Of a DNA stretch of 64,000 nt, positions 48,909-59,549 are shown in pieces (the first letter of the stretch is position 1; the number at the start of each line of letters is the position of its first letter). Source of the DNA: Longimicrobium sp. (GTDB lineage: Bacteria > Gemmatimonadota > Gemmatimonadetes > Longimicrobiales > Longimicrobiaceae); contig DASUYB010000029.1 in the NCBI GenBank assembly GCA_036377595.1, positions 1 through 64,000 of the forward strand. The letters are read 5' to 3'. A program made the translations under genes and the position numbers. The notes beneath the pieces are model-generated. The model saw only the letters and a program-made list of their open reading frames with translations, made no database searches and had not been told where the DNA came from.

Positions 48909-50486
48909 ATGACGCTGAAGGTCGGCCTGATCGTGGGGCGCGAGTGGTCGTTCCCCCCCGCGTTCATCGACGAGGTGCAGCGGCGCGACCAGGGCGTCGT
49001 GGCCGAGTACATCAAGCTCGGCGCGCCGCGTATGGACGAGCCCTGCGAGTACGCGGTGATCATCGACCGCATCTCGCACGAGGTGCCGTTCTACCGCACC
49101 TTCCTCAAGCAGGCGGTGCTGCAGGGGTGCACCGTGGTCAACAACCCCTTCATGTGGACCGCCGACGACAAGTTCTTCGGCGCCGCGCTGGCCACCAGGC
49201 TCGGGATCGCGCACCCGAAGACGGTCGTGCTGCCGAACAAGGAGTACATCCCCGGCATCGTGCACGAGGAGTCGCTGCGCAACCTGCAGTATCCGCTCGA
49301 CTGGCAGGGGATCGTGGAGTACGTGGGCCTCCCCTGCGTGCTGAAGGACGCGCATGGCGGCGGGTGGAAGGACGTGTACGTCTGCCGCTCGCTCGAGGAG
49401 CTTATCCACCACTACGACACGTCGGGGCTGCTGACGATGGTGGTGCAGGAGTTCATCGAGTGGGACCAGGTCATCCGCTGCATCTGCATCGGGCAGGACA
49501 AGGTGATGCCCATCAAGTACGACCCGCGCGAGCGGAAGTACCACGTGGAGCACGAGCACCTGTCGCCCGAGCTGGGCTCGCGCGTGGTGGCCGACTCGCT
49601 GAAGCTGGTGCGCGCGCTGGGATACGACATGAACTCGATGGAGTGGGCGGTGCGCGACGGCATCCCCTACGCCATCGACTTCATGAACCCCGCGCCCGAC
49701 ATGGACATCTACTCGCTGACCCCGCACTACTTCGAGTGGGCGGTGAGCGCGATGGCGGACATGGCGATCGATCTCGCGAGGAACCCTCGCCGCCAGGTCC
49801 GCGACCTCCGCTGGGACGCGCTCTTCTCCGGCTCGCGGGAGGCTGGTGCTTCGAGCGCCGGCGGCGGATCGCCCAGCGCCGCGGGTCCCGGCTACCTGGG
49901 CGGCGGCGGGTTCGAGGGCGGGGGAGATGACGAGGAGGAGGGCGGTTCGGGCGGTGGCGGCACCGGCGCGACGGCGCCCAGCACTGCCCCGGAGGCACCG
50001 GGTGGGCAGCAGGGGTCCGGCAGCGGCGGCCGCGCGGCCGGCACCTCCGCGGCGGATACGGGCCAGGTCGGCTCGTCTGCCGGCCGGGTGGACACCACTT
50101 CGAGTGCGTCTACGGACCCGTCCGGCGGGGGCCATGGGTCCGGCACCGGCGGGCGTGCCCAATCCACGACGGCCGACGCGGACAACGGCGGGACGGTGGG
50201 TTCCGGCGGCCGCGCAGCCGCCACGTCCGACGCCGGGGGCGGTGGCTACAGCGGCTCGACGGCCGAGGCGCTCGGCGGCACGGAGCCCGGATCGCCGGTG
50301 TCGGATCGCGCGCCGGGCGTGTACGTGGACGAATCGCCCGCGGCGGACCTGGAGCCGCCCGCCGTCTCCGAACCGCCGCGCGGCACGGGCGCGATCGGCG
50401 CTTCGGCGTCCGGCGAGGGGACGGAGCGGGCGGGGGAGGACACGTCGCCCGACGCGGCCTCGCGGTCGGCGCGGGAGCAGGCGTGA
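48909..50486 (+). CDS. ATP-grasp ligase with long Gly/Ser-rich tail
   Basis: 525 residues from ATG 48909, chosen because GGGGGGA lies five bases upstream (ATG 48903 is also in frame). Residues ~1-305 are an ATP-grasp enzyme: LPCVLKDAHGGGWKDVYV with the nucleotide-binding Lys, VVQEFIEWDQVIRCICIG, and AIDFMNPAPDMD with the metal ligands. From about 310 to the end is a low-complexity tail rich in Gly, Ser, Thr, Ala, Asp and Glu with three copies of G-[ST]-GGRA. Such enzymes join a carboxylate to an amine using ATP. The tail is unlike any catalytic domain and could be a linker, a substrate or a targeting region. Overlaps the next start (GTGA). Confidence 0.8.
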   Translation: MTLKVGLIVGREWSFPPAFIDEVQRRDQGVVAEYIKLGAPRMDEPCEYAVIIDRISHEVPFYRTFLKQAVLQGCTVVNNPFMWTADDKFFGAALATRLGIAHPKTVVLPNKEYIPGIVHEESLRNLQYPLDWQGIVEYVGLPCVLKDAHGGGWKDVYVCRSLEELIHHYDTSGLLTMVVQEFIEWDQVIRCICIGQDKVMPIKYDPRERKYHVEHEHLSPELGSRVVADSLKLVRALGYDMNSMEWAVRDGIPYAIDFMNPAPDMDIYSLTPHYFEWAVSAMADMAIDLARNPRRQVRDLRWDALFSGSREAGASSAGGGSPSAAGPGYLGGGGFEGGGDDEEEGGSGGGGTGATAPSTAPEAPGGQQGSGSGGRAAGTSAADTGQVGSSAGRVDTTSSASTDPSGGGHGSGTGGRAQSTTADADNGGTVGSGGRAAATSDAGGGGYSGSTAEALGGTEPGSPVSDRAPGVYVDESPAADLEPPAVSEPPRGTGAIGASASGEGTERAGEDTSPDAASRSAREQA

Positions 50487-51847
50487 GCGCCGACGCGCTG
50501 CGCCGGGCGATCGACGCCTGGCACGCGCTGCTCGACGACGCCGACCTCGCGGGCGAAAGCGCGGAGCGGCTCGACCAGGAGCACCGCAGCCTGGGGATGT
50601 ACTTCGGCGACCGGGCGCTCTGCACGGTGATCCGCCCGCGCTTCTTCACCCACGCGCAGTGGGCGGGGATCCGCCGCGGCGTGGAGACGCTGATGCGCGC
50701 CTTCCGCCGCGCGCACGTGGCCGCGATGCACGAGCCCGCGCTGCTGGAGCAGTTCCGCCTCCTCGACTGGGAGCGCGAGCTGATCGGCCAGGACCCGGGC
50801 TTCGAATCTCCCTGCCCCACCTCGCGGCTCGACGCGTTCTTCAACCCCGACGACGGGTCGCTCCGCTTCACCGAGTACAACGCCGAGACGCCGGCCGGGC
50901 CCGCGTACATGGACACGCTCAGCGAGGTGTTCCTGGCGCTTCCCGTCACCGGCGAGTTCCTGCGCACGCACGTGGTCCATCCGCTCCCCGCGCGGCACGG
51001 GGTGCTGCACGCGCTGCTCGGCGCGCACGCGCAGTGGAGCGGGCGCCGCGAGCCGCCGCGCATCGGCATCCTGGACTGGGCCGAGGTGCCCACCTACAGC
51101 GAGTTCGTCTTCTTCCGCGACTACTTCCGCGCGCACGGCGTGGCGTGCGAGATCGCCGATCCCCGCAACCTGGAGTACCGCGACGGGAAGCTGATGGCGG
51201 GCGACTTCCACGTCACCCTCATCTACAAGCGCGTGCTGATCGACGAGCTGGTGCTGCGGATGGGGATCGACAACCCGGTGGTCCGCGCGGTCCGCGACGG
51301 CGCCGTGTGCATGGTGAACCCGTTCCGCTGCAAGGTGCTGTACAAGAAGGCCTCGCTGGCCGTGCTCGGCGACGAGCGCAACGACCGCCTGTTCACCCCC
51401 GACGAGCAGGCGGCCATCGAGGCGCACGTGCCGTGGACGCGCATCGTGGAGGAGCGGCGCACGCGCTTCCACGGCACGGAGATCGACCTGCTGCCGTGGG
51501 CGGAATCGAACCGCGAGCGGCTGGTGCTGAAGCCGAACGACGACTACGGCGGGCGGGGGATCGTGCTCGGGTGGCTGGTGTCGGACGACGCGTGGCGGGC
51601 GGCGCTGAAGACGGCGCTGGAGACGCCGTACGTGCTGCAGGAGCGCATCATCCTCCCCACGGAGCCCTTCCCCAGCTGGGTGGACGGGAAGGTGGAGATC
51701 TACGACCGGATGGTGGACGTCGCCCCCTTCGTCACCCGCACGGCCACCATCGACGGCGCGCTGACCCGCATCGCCACCGACCCGCTGCTGAACGTGACCG
51801 CCGGCGGCGGCTCGTCCGTGGCCACGATGCTGGTGGAGCGGCGGTAG
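50483..51847 (+). CDS. Circularly permuted ATP-grasp protein
   Basis: 454 residues from GTG 50483. Features of the circularly permuted ATP-grasp group related to glutathionylspermidine-synthase-like proteins: RFTEYNAETPAGPAYMD early, VNPFRCKVLYKKASLAVL in the middle, then RLVLKPNDDYGGRGIVLG with the nucleotide-binding loop, and a C-terminal VYEG-like VEIYDRMVDVAPFV. It likely forms an amide bond on a peptide or polyamine. Translationally coupled to the tailed ATP-grasp protein; a third ligase follows at 52286. Confidence 0.8.
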   Translation: MSADALRRAIDAWHALLDDADLAGESAERLDQEHRSLGMYFGDRALCTVIRPRFFTHAQWAGIRRGVETLMRAFRRAHVAAMHEPALLEQFRLLDWERELIGQDPGFESPCPTSRLDAFFNPDDGSLRFTEYNAETPAGPAYMDTLSEVFLALPVTGEFLRTHVVHPLPARHGVLHALLGAHAQWSGRREPPRIGILDWAEVPTYSEFVFFRDYFRAHGVACEIADPRNLEYRDGKLMAGDFHVTLIYKRVLIDELVLRMGIDNPVVRAVRDGAVCMVNPFRCKVLYKKASLAVLGDERNDRLFTPDEQAAIEAHVPWTRIVEERRTRFHGTEIDLLPWAESNRERLVLKPNDDYGGRGIVLGWLVSDDAWRAALKTALETPYVLQERIILPTEPFPSWVDGKVEIYDRMVDVAPFVTRTATIDGALTRIATDPLLNVTAGGGSSVATMLVERR

Positions 51848-51889
51848 GGGCCCTCTCCCTGCCGCTTCGGACAGATCCTGCCCGCCCGG

Positions 51890-52058
51890 CGCGGAGGCCC
51901 TCTCCCCCCGGCCCCCTCCCCCAAAACCGACTGGGGGAGGGGGAGACCTCAGCGTGGAGAGAGGCGGCGGCTCGCGAAGGATGCATCCCGCCCGCCGCGG
52001 CTGGCCCCCTCCCCTGGCCCCTCCCCCGCTTCGCAGGGGAGGGGAGACCTCAGCGCGA
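51890..52058. repeat. Tandem pyrimidine/purine palindromes ending GAGACCTCAGCG
   Basis: Two adjacent elements, each a C-rich run folding on a G-rich run and ending GAGACCTCAGCG: one near 51897-51953, another near 52002-52055. They resemble the first part of the ~260-bp repeat. The 438-bp gap between the two ligase genes contains these, a ~56-bp element, and no gene. Confidence 0.7.
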
Positions 52059-52105
52059 AGATCACCTTCGGTGCGGCGAGCTTGGTAGAGTCGCCAGATG
52101 CCTGG

Positions 52106-52162
52106 GCGGCAGTCCCGCAGGGACTTCGTGCAGTTGTTGCCGCGAATTCCATTCGCCCGTCT
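52106..52162 (+). repeat. ~56-bp element, diverged copy 3
   Basis: Shares GGCAGTCC-x-GCAGGGACTTCGTGCAG and TTGTTGCCGCGA with the copies at 41345 and 43502, but about a third of the bases differ. Confidence 0.5.
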
Positions 52163-52285
52163 CCCCTCCGAATCCCCATCCCCTCACGGCGGTAAACATT
52201 TTGCGGCTGGCGCGGGCGTGAGGTGTGGTGCATCATCCCGACAGGATTCGTTCGTCTCCATCTCCACCCGCGGAGAGGACCCGCC

Positions 52286-53437
52286 ATGATGCAGGCCCCG
52301 TCGCTGACGCTCGGCATCGAGGAAGAGTACCAGATCATCGACCCCGAGACGCGCGAGCTGCGCTCGTACATCACCGAGATCCTGGACCACGACCACCTGA
52401 TCCTGGGCGAGATCAAGCCCGAGCTGCACCAGAGCATCGTGGAGGTGGGCAGCCAGATCTGCCAGACGCCGGCCGAGGTGAAGGCCGAGCTGGCGCGGCT
52501 GCGCGGGATGGTGATGGACCTGGCCGCGCGGAAGGGATTGAAGGTGGCGGCCGCGGGCACCCACCCGTTCAGCAGCTGGATGACGCAGGAGATCACGCCG
52601 CTGGAGCGCTACCTGGGCGTGAAGCAGGACATGCAGGACCTCGCCCAGCAGCTGCTGATCTTCGGCACGCACGTGCACGTGGGGATCGAGGACCGCGAGT
52701 TCATGATCGACGCCATGAACGTCGCGCGCTACTTCCTTCCCCACATCCTCTGCCTGTGCAGCTCGTCGCCGTTCTGGATGGGTCGCTCGACGGGGCTGAA
52801 GAGCTACCGCAGCGTGATCTTCCGCAACTTCCCGCGCACCGGCGTGCCGCGCGTGATGCGCGACTGGCGCGAGTTCGAGTCGCTGCAGAGCACCCTCGCG
52901 GCTACCGGCTGCATCCCCGACGGGAGCAAGATCTACTGGGACGTGCGGCCGCACCACAAGTTCCCCACGCTTGAGTTCCGCTTCCTGGACGTGTGCACGC
53001 GCATCGACGAGGCGGTGTGCGTGGCGGCGCTGCTGCAGGCGGTGGTGCTGAAGCTGTGGAAGCTGCGGCGCGACAACATGACCTTCCGCGTGTACGCGCA
53101 CGACCTGATCGAGGAGAACAAGTGGCGCGCGGTGCGCTACGGCTTCGACGGCAAGCTGATCGACTTCGGGAAGAAGGCGGAGTGCCCCGCGCGCGACCTG
53201 ATCCGCGAGATGCTGGAGTGGTTCCTGGACGACGTGGTGGACGAGCTGGGGAGCCGCGACGCGATCGAGTACGCCTTCCGCATCATGGACGAGGGCTCCA
53301 GCGCCGACCGCCAGCTGGCCGTCTACGAGCGCACCGGCAGCCTGGAGGCCGTGGTCGACCACCTGATCGCCGAGACGGAGGAAGGCGTCTTCCCCGCCGC
53401 CAAGTCCGCTCCCGAGGCCGCCGAGGCGACGGCCTGA
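52286..53437 (+). CDS. YbdK-type carboxylate-amine ligase (GCS2)
   Basis: 383 residues from ATG 52286 after GGAGAGGA. It is of the glutamate-cysteine-ligase-2 group: [13 protein letters not shown] at the start (metal-binding Glu), a middle [13 protein letters not shown], and [15 protein letters not shown]. Members make gamma-glutamyl or other amide bonds using ATP. In known genomes this family often neighbours circularly permuted ATP-grasp proteins, as here. The product of the three-enzyme group is not known. Confidence 0.88.
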   Translation: MMQAPSLTLGIEEEYQIIDPETRELRSYITEILDHDHLILGEIKPELHQSIVEVGSQICQTPAEVKAELARLRGMVMDLAARKGLKVAAAGTHPFSSWMTQEITPLERYLGVKQDMQDLAQQLLIFGTHVHVGIEDREFMIDAMNVARYFLPHILCLCSSSPFWMGRSTGLKSYRSVIFRNFPRTGVPRVMRDWREFESLQSTLAATGCIPDGSKIYWDVRPHHKFPTLEFRFLDVCTRIDEAVCVAALLQAVVLKLWKLRRDNMTFRVYAHDLIEENKWRAVRYGFDGKLIDFGKKAECPARDLIREMLEWFLDDVVDELGSRDAIEYAFRIMDEGSSADRQLAVYERTGSLEAVVDHLIAETEEGVFPAAKSAPEAAEATA

Positions 53438-53450
53438 CAGAAACAGAAAG

Positions 53451-53524
53451 TCTCACGCAGAGTCAGCAGGGTTAGCAGAGAAAAACAGCTGTTCTCTGCT
53501 AACCCTGCTGACTCTGCGTGAGCC
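53451..53524. repeat. Long palindrome, family I, copy 3
   Basis: TCTCACGCAGAGTCAGCAGG pairs with CCTGCTGACTCTGCGTGAGC around a loop with AACAGCTGTT. It lies between convergent genes, 14 bp from each stop codon, and is followed by CTTCTTTTTG, so it probably terminates both. Confidence 0.85.
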
Positions 53525-53538
53525 CTTCTTTTTGTGAC

Positions 53539-55275
53539 TCAGCCCTGCGGCGCGGGCTCGGCTACCGGCTGGGCGATCTCCACCGCGATGGGCGGCTGGC
53601 CGGCGGCGGGGATGGTCTCGTGGAAGAGGTGTCCGAAGCCCGTGTCCGTGCGCGGCGCCTTCTGGTACTTCTCCCAGTCGTCCGTGCCCGACGAGGGGAA
53701 CTGGTAGTAGTCCACCTCCATCGCCGTCGGGCCCAGCTTCGCGATGGCGTAGCCGTGCCAGAAGTAGCCCTTCCGGTTGGTCAGCCGCACCGCGTTGAAG
53801 CTCACCGACGGGAACTTCTGCGCGTACGGGTCCTCGAACCTGGTCTCCTCGTAGGCGCTCGAGCCGACCAGGCGCCCCGGCGGCAGTGCGCGCCCGTCGT
53901 CGGTCCGCACCGGGTCGTAGATCACCAGGTTGTGCTCGTGTCCCCAGAACCAGGCCACCACCCGCCCCAGCGCGCCGCCGAACTGCTGCAGCAGGTTGGG
54001 ATTGACGTTCACCGGCGTCTGCTGTCCCGCCTGCGCGTCCGGGTTCACCTTGCCGTTGGAGGAGAAGAGCTGGTGGTGCGAGAGGAGAACGCTGCTCCCC
54101 TTGAAGTTGGCCAGCTTGTCCAGGTGCCAGTCCAGCTCGCTGTCGCGCACGCCGGGGCTGCTGTTCCCCTTCAATGGATCGCGGTCGTTGATTCCGGTGT
54201 CCATCCCCAGGAACTGCCAGGCGTCGTCGGCCGTGCGCAGGCAGAAGTAGCTGGCCTTCTGGTGCCGGTCAGGCTGCCCCGGCGCGGTGGCGTTCATCCG
54301 GTCGATGGTCTCGTAGAAGCCGGGGCCGCGCGAGTAGTAGCAGTGGTTGCCGGGAATCTGGTAGAACGGCGGGCAGCTCTCCGGCTTCGGGCAGAGCTTC
54401 CTGTAGACCTTCTGCACGTTGTTGCGGAATTCGCCGCGCGTCCCCGAGTAGTACACGTCGCCCAGGTGCAGCACCGCGTCGACCTTGTGCACCGCCAGCG
54501 TGTGCCGCAGCAGGGCGATGGCGTCCGGCATCCCCGTCCCCCAGTCGCCCACGATGGCCACGGTGGCGTTGGCGGGAAGGCGCTGCTCGACCACGGAGTA
54601 GTGCGAGTTGCCGCCGCCGTCCGTCTTCCAGTCGCGGTACATCGGCTGGCGGGTGCCGAACGAGTAGGTCTTGATGTACTGCGTGACGGTGGTGATCCAT
54701 CCCGTCAGATCGCCGGTGCTGTACTTCCGGATCCCCCACCAGAAGATGGTCTTGAAGAGCAGCGCCAGCGCGTGGATCCAGTGCCCGGTGCGCGCCGACT
54801 CGGCCATGTCGTAGAAGTGAGCCGAGAGCACTGCCTGCTTCTTCACCTCCGTCTCGTCCGCCTCCGTGGCCGACTCGGTGACCTGCGCGGCGGCGGACTC
54901 CAGCGTCTGCGGCGCGGGCTGCTGGTTGGCGGCGGGCGCGCCGGGAAGCTCGGCCGCCGCCGGCGCGGACATCAGCCCCTGCGGCGCGGCGGCGCCGTCC
55001 ACGCTCTTCATCGCCCGCGGGCCGCCCGTCGCCGCCGGGATGGCGAGGCCTTCCTCGGTGAGCACCGCGCCGCGCGTTCCCGGCGCGTGCGCCAGCGCGA
55101 AGGCGGTGGTGCCCAGCAGGCGCGCGTCGCCCGCGAGGAGGTCGGTGGGAACGGGCGTGTTCTCGGCGGCCGCGGCGGGCTGCTCCTTCTCGGCGCGGCG
55201 CCGCAGCGTCTCCTGGACGGCGGACTGCCAGGCCGAGAGCTTGGGGTCTCGGACCGTCCGAATGGGTGCGGGCAT
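53539..55275 (-). CDS. Metallophosphoesterase with long N-terminal extension
   Basis: 578 residues. The C-terminal ~350 residues hold the calcineurin-like metal sites: VGDWGTG, LHLGDVYYSGT, IPGNHCYYS, LLSHHQLF and GHEHN. The N-terminal ~190 residues are Ala/Pro/Thr-rich with a repeated Ala-rich block, then SAHFYDMAESARTGHWIHALALLFKTIFWWGIRK which may touch a membrane. No signal peptide. It would cleave a phosphoester or phosphoanhydride; substrate unknown. A ~615-bp gap lies upstream (55276-55890): apart from a diverged ~190-bp element at 55431-55614, I see nothing there. Confidence 0.85.
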   Translation of the reverse strand: MPAPIRTVRDPKLSAWQSAVQETLRRRAEKEQPAAAAENTPVPTDLLAGDARLLGTTAFALAHAPGTRGAVLTEEGLAIPAATGGPRAMKSVDGAAAPQGLMSAPAAAELPGAPAANQQPAPQTLESAAAQVTESATEADETEVKKQAVLSAHFYDMAESARTGHWIHALALLFKTIFWWGIRKYSTGDLTGWITTVTQYIKTYSFGTRQPMYRDWKTDGGGNSHYSVVEQRLPANATVAIVGDWGTGMPDAIALLRHTLAVHKVDAVLHLGDVYYSGTRGEFRNNVQKVYRKLCPKPESCPPFYQIPGNHCYYSRGPGFYETIDRMNATAPGQPDRHQKASYFCLRTADDAWQFLGMDTGINDRDPLKGNSSPGVRDSELDWHLDKLANFKGSSVLLSHHQLFSSNGKVNPDAQAGQQTPVNVNPNLLQQFGGALGRVVAWFWGHEHNLVIYDPVRTDDGRALPPGRLVGSSAYEETRFEDPYAQKFPSVSFNAVRLTNRKGYFWHGYAIAKLGPTAMEVDYYQFPSSGTDDWEKYQKAPRTDTGFGHLFHETIPAAGQPPIAVEIAQPVAEPAPQG

Positions 55276-55430
55276 GGTGCTGCTCCTGCGTGGCGGGAAA
55301 GTTCGGGAGGATGATGGAGATCGGCGTGTGCGGCGGAAGGGGTGCCGCGTCGAAGACGTTGTGGCGTAAACACATTAATTGTCGGGAGCGCTCCGGGCAA
55401 CGCCGCGGATGCGCTCCCTCTTCCCGGAAA

Positions 55431-55614
55431 TGTCATTCCGAGGTCGCCAGACCGACCCAGCGTCCGCACCGTCGTCCGCCGCCGAGAATTTGATAGCCGG
55501 CAAACGCGCGACCGGCCGTCTGTTGCTCGTAGGCGGAGTATAGACTCCTCACGGAGCCGCCCGACATCGGTGCGGTGGATAAGGACGGTGCAGCGGCTCC
55601 GTTCGGAGTGACAT
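55431..55614. repeat. ~190-bp interspersed element, diverged copy 3
   Basis: Starts TGTCATTCCGAGG and ends TCGGAGTGACA, keeping the inverted termini in shortened form; the interior is much changed. Lies in a 615-bp intergenic gap. The flanks 55276-55430 and 55615-55890 show no gene. Confidence 0.6.
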
Positions 55615-55890
55615 GCTCGCAGGATGCGTAGCTCGTAGTCAGCCACAACGCAAACGTCTGTTCGTCCGGAGGATTCCCCATCACACCGGTGTGATCCATC
55701 CCTCAACGGTCGCATCCAACTGCCGACGTGGGGTTCGCGTTGCAAGGAGTATCGTGGGAGCATCCCCCGGCCCTGCCGCGCCCGCGGACGTGCGGCCGCC
55801 GTGCTCGTCTCCCCCCAGCGAGCATGCCGGCGCCGGCTCGCACGCGGGGCGGCGGGGCGCGTCCCGCAACCCCTCACGCCAGGAGCCCCG

Positions 55891-57441
<1,551 letters not shown>

Positions 57442-57459
57442 TCGATCGAACCTTCCACC

Positions 57460-57496
57460 GCGGGGGCGCCGGCGCACGGCGCCCCCGCAGCGTTTT
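57460..57496 (+). terminator. Stem-loop between aldehyde dehydrogenase and DUF779
   Basis: GCGGGGGCGCC pairs with GGCGCCCCCGC around a 7-nt loop and is followed by AGCGTTTT. It may attenuate rather than stop transcription into the DUF779 gene 19 bp further on. Confidence 0.6.
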
Positions 57497-57514
57497 CCGC
57501 GAGAGGAGGGGGCG

Positions 57515-57907
57515 ATGGAGGCGACGCGCGTGGACGTGACGCCGGCCGCGGCGGAGATGCTGCGCGAGCTGGAGCGGAAGCACGGGCCGCTGCTGTTCCA
57601 CCAGTCGGGCGGCTGCTGCGACGGGAGCGCGCCGATGTGCTACCCGCGCGGCGAGTTCCGCGTCGGCCAGCGCGATGTGTACCTGGGGAGCGTGGCGGGG
57701 ACGCCGTTCTACATCGGCGGGCAGCAGTACGAGTACTGGAAGCACACGCACCTGACGGTGGACCTGGTCCCCGGCCGCGGCGCCGGCTTTTCGCTCGAGG
57801 CGCCCGAGGGCGTGCGCTTCCTCACCCGCTCGCGCCTGTTCACCAACGAGGAGCATGCCGCGCTGGAGGCAGCAGGCGACCCGCCGCGGGGAGAGCAGGC
57901 GGGGTGA
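57515..57907 (+). CDS. DUF779 family protein
   Basis: 130 residues. Family pattern visible: HGPLLFHQSGGCCDGSAPMC near the N terminus, then VYLGSVAGTPFYIG and YWKHTHLTVDLVPGRG with conserved His and Trp. Its function is not established; it is repeatedly found next to acetaldehyde dehydrogenases, as here. The Cys-Cys and Cys residues could bind a metal or be redox-active. Confidence 0.88.
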   Translation: MEATRVDVTPAAAEMLRELERKHGPLLFHQSGGCCDGSAPMCYPRGEFRVGQRDVYLGSVAGTPFYIGGQQYEYWKHTHLTVDLVPGRGAGFSLEAPEGVRFLTRSRLFTNEEHAALEAAGDPPRGEQAG

Positions 57908-57928
57908 GTGGCTTTCCGCCTCCGCGGG

Positions 57929-59152
57929 TCACCCCGTCCGCCCGGCGATGATGCGGCGGATCTCGCGCATCCGCTCCTCAGGCACGCCTGCCTCGTCCGC
58001 GAAGCGCGGCCACTGGGCCACCGCGCCGCGCACCTCCGCGATGATGCTTTCCGCCTTCCCCGCGTCCAGGTCGCATGTGGCGGCCACGCGCAGCATGTCG
58101 CGGTCGCCGGGGCGGCTCGCCTCGCCCGCCACGTCCATCGTGTGCTCGCGGCCGGGGCCCTCCGAGAACACCAGGTCGTAGGCGGGCGCCAGCCTCCACT
58201 CCCCGCCGCTCCCCATCAGGTACGAGAAGTTCTTCACGTGGTCGTCGCGGTTGTGCGCGGCCACGTTGAAGGCCATGCGCCGGAACGCTTCCTCGACCTG
58301 CCGGACGTCGCGCGTCAGAATCAGCGTCGCGCGAAGGAATCCTTCGTAGCCGAGCGACGCGATGCGGTGGCTGGCGTGCAGGAGCCCTCCCAGACTGTGC
58401 ATGTGCAGCCGCCGGGCGCCGCGGCGGTCGAATCGCTCCGCGGCGAAGTGGCGGTCGCCGTCCGGAGTCTCGAACACGCGTGTAGGCGGGACGTCGATGC
58501 CCACGGCACGCGCCATTCGCGCATACGCCTCCTCCACCACGCCGATCTCGGCGGCGTCGACCGGTGCCGAGAACTTCACCAGGTACGCGCGATACTCCGG
58601 AGGCAGCTCGGCCGGGCCGGCGATCATCGCCCCGTCGTCGCGGACACCGACCAGCACCTTGGGGCGTGCGCCTCCGGGCGAGCCGCCGGCGAGCCGGAGC
58701 GCGGGAAGCACCTCCTCGACGCTCCCCTCCAGCACGCGCTCCGCTTCGCGCGCCAGCGTGCCGAGCTCCACCTCGAGCGGTCCCGCCAAGTCCGTTCCGG
58801 CGGGGGGATGGTAGGTGAGCGCGCCCATCCCCCGTGTGCCGATATACGCCAGCCGATCGAGTGGGGAAATGCCGCCAAGGTCGCGTCCCTGCCGTCTGAA
58901 CTCGCGATCCATCAGGAGCAGTCCCCAGCTGTCCGGCAGCGAATCGTCGAACACCCCGAACACGGGCGCGAACTCGCGGTCCAGGTGCTCGAACAGTCCG
59001 GGCCTCACTGGAAGCTTGAACGGTGAGATTGGTAGCGGGGCCTCCAGGAACGAGAGTGCGTACTCGAAGAAGACGCGGCGTCCCTCCTCGGCCAGCGTAC
59101 CGACGACGGCCTGCCTGTCGCCCCAGTCGAGACGGACCTCAAGTGTCCGCAT
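57929..59152 (-). CDS. hipA: HipA-family serine/threonine kinase toxin
   Basis: 407 residues from ATG 59152. HipA motifs: an N-terminal subdomain (LPDSWGLLLMDREFRRQGRD), the Gly-rich loop GGSPGGARPKV, the catalytic loop HNRDDHVKNFS, and DLVFSEG for the metal-binding Asp. HipA phosphorylates glutamyl-tRNA synthetase or other targets to cause dormancy. It overlaps hipB by 14 bp on the same strand, the usual order with the antitoxin first. Confidence 0.9.
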   Translation of the reverse strand: MRTLEVRLDWGDRQAVVGTLAEEGRRVFFEYALSFLEAPLPISPFKLPVRPGLFEHLDREFAPVFGVFDDSLPDSWGLLLMDREFRRQGRDLGGISPLDRLAYIGTRGMGALTYHPPAGTDLAGPLEVELGTLAREAERVLEGSVEEVLPALRLAGGSPGGARPKVLVGVRDDGAMIAGPAELPPEYRAYLVKFSAPVDAAEIGVVEEAYARMARAVGIDVPPTRVFETPDGDRHFAAERFDRRGARRLHMHSLGGLLHASHRIASLGYEGFLRATLILTRDVRQVEEAFRRMAFNVAAHNRDDHVKNFSYLMGSGGEWRLAPAYDLVFSEGPGREHTMDVAGEASRPGDRDMLRVAATCDLDAGKAESIIAEVRGAVAQWPRFADEAGVPEERMREIRRIIAGRTG

Positions 59153-59459
59153 GGAGCCGCCTTCCACGCTTGCGGGGGCGTTGCCGTGAGCGCGCGGCGA
59201 GCTCCGCCAGCGACTGGGCGGCGGGAAGCGCGAAGAGTTGGTCGAACCCCCCCCGCGCATCGAGAATCGCGGCGATCCGGAGCAGCCGCTCCAGCGCGAT
59301 GCGGCCCGTGCGCTCGAAACGGCGGTAGGTCGCCAGCGTCAGCCCGGCGCGCGCGGCGAGCTCTTGCTGCGTCCAGCCCCGTTGGAGCCGAAGCGCCCTC
59401 ACCCTCTCCGCCAGCGACCGCGCGATTTCGCCGGGAGTCTGCAGTTCAATCGGAAACAT
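59139..59459 (-). CDS. hipB: HipB-family antitoxin
   Basis: 106 residues. A single helix-turn-helix: GWTQQELAARAGLTLATYRRFERTG, the standard XRE fold. The C terminus is Arg-rich. It should neutralise HipA and repress the operon. An inverted GATCC ... GGATT element at 59463-59479, just upstream, resembles the known HipB operator. Confidence 0.88.
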   Translation of the reverse strand: MFPIELQTPGEIARSLAERVRALRLQRGWTQQELAARAGLTLATYRRFERTGRIALERLLRIAAILDARGGFDQLFALPAAQSLAELAARSRQRPRKRGRRLHADT

Positions 59460-59462
59460 GTT

Positions 59463-59504
59463 GATCCTAACGTGGGATTAGATGATTCAACCGACAATAT
59501 AATA
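59463..59504 (-). promoter_or_regulatory. hipBA promoter and HipB-type operator
   Basis: GATCC (59463-59467), seven bases, then GGATT (59475-59479) gives an inverted site close to the published Escherichia coli HipB operator pattern TATCC-N8-GGATA. On the minus strand TATTAT (59504-59499) is a good -10 element upstream of it; the -35 is weak. The region is unusually AT-rich. Confidence 0.55.
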
Positions 59505-59549
59505 GCGCTTCCTAATCAGAATAGTCGCAGGCTCACGAGATGCCCGGTG

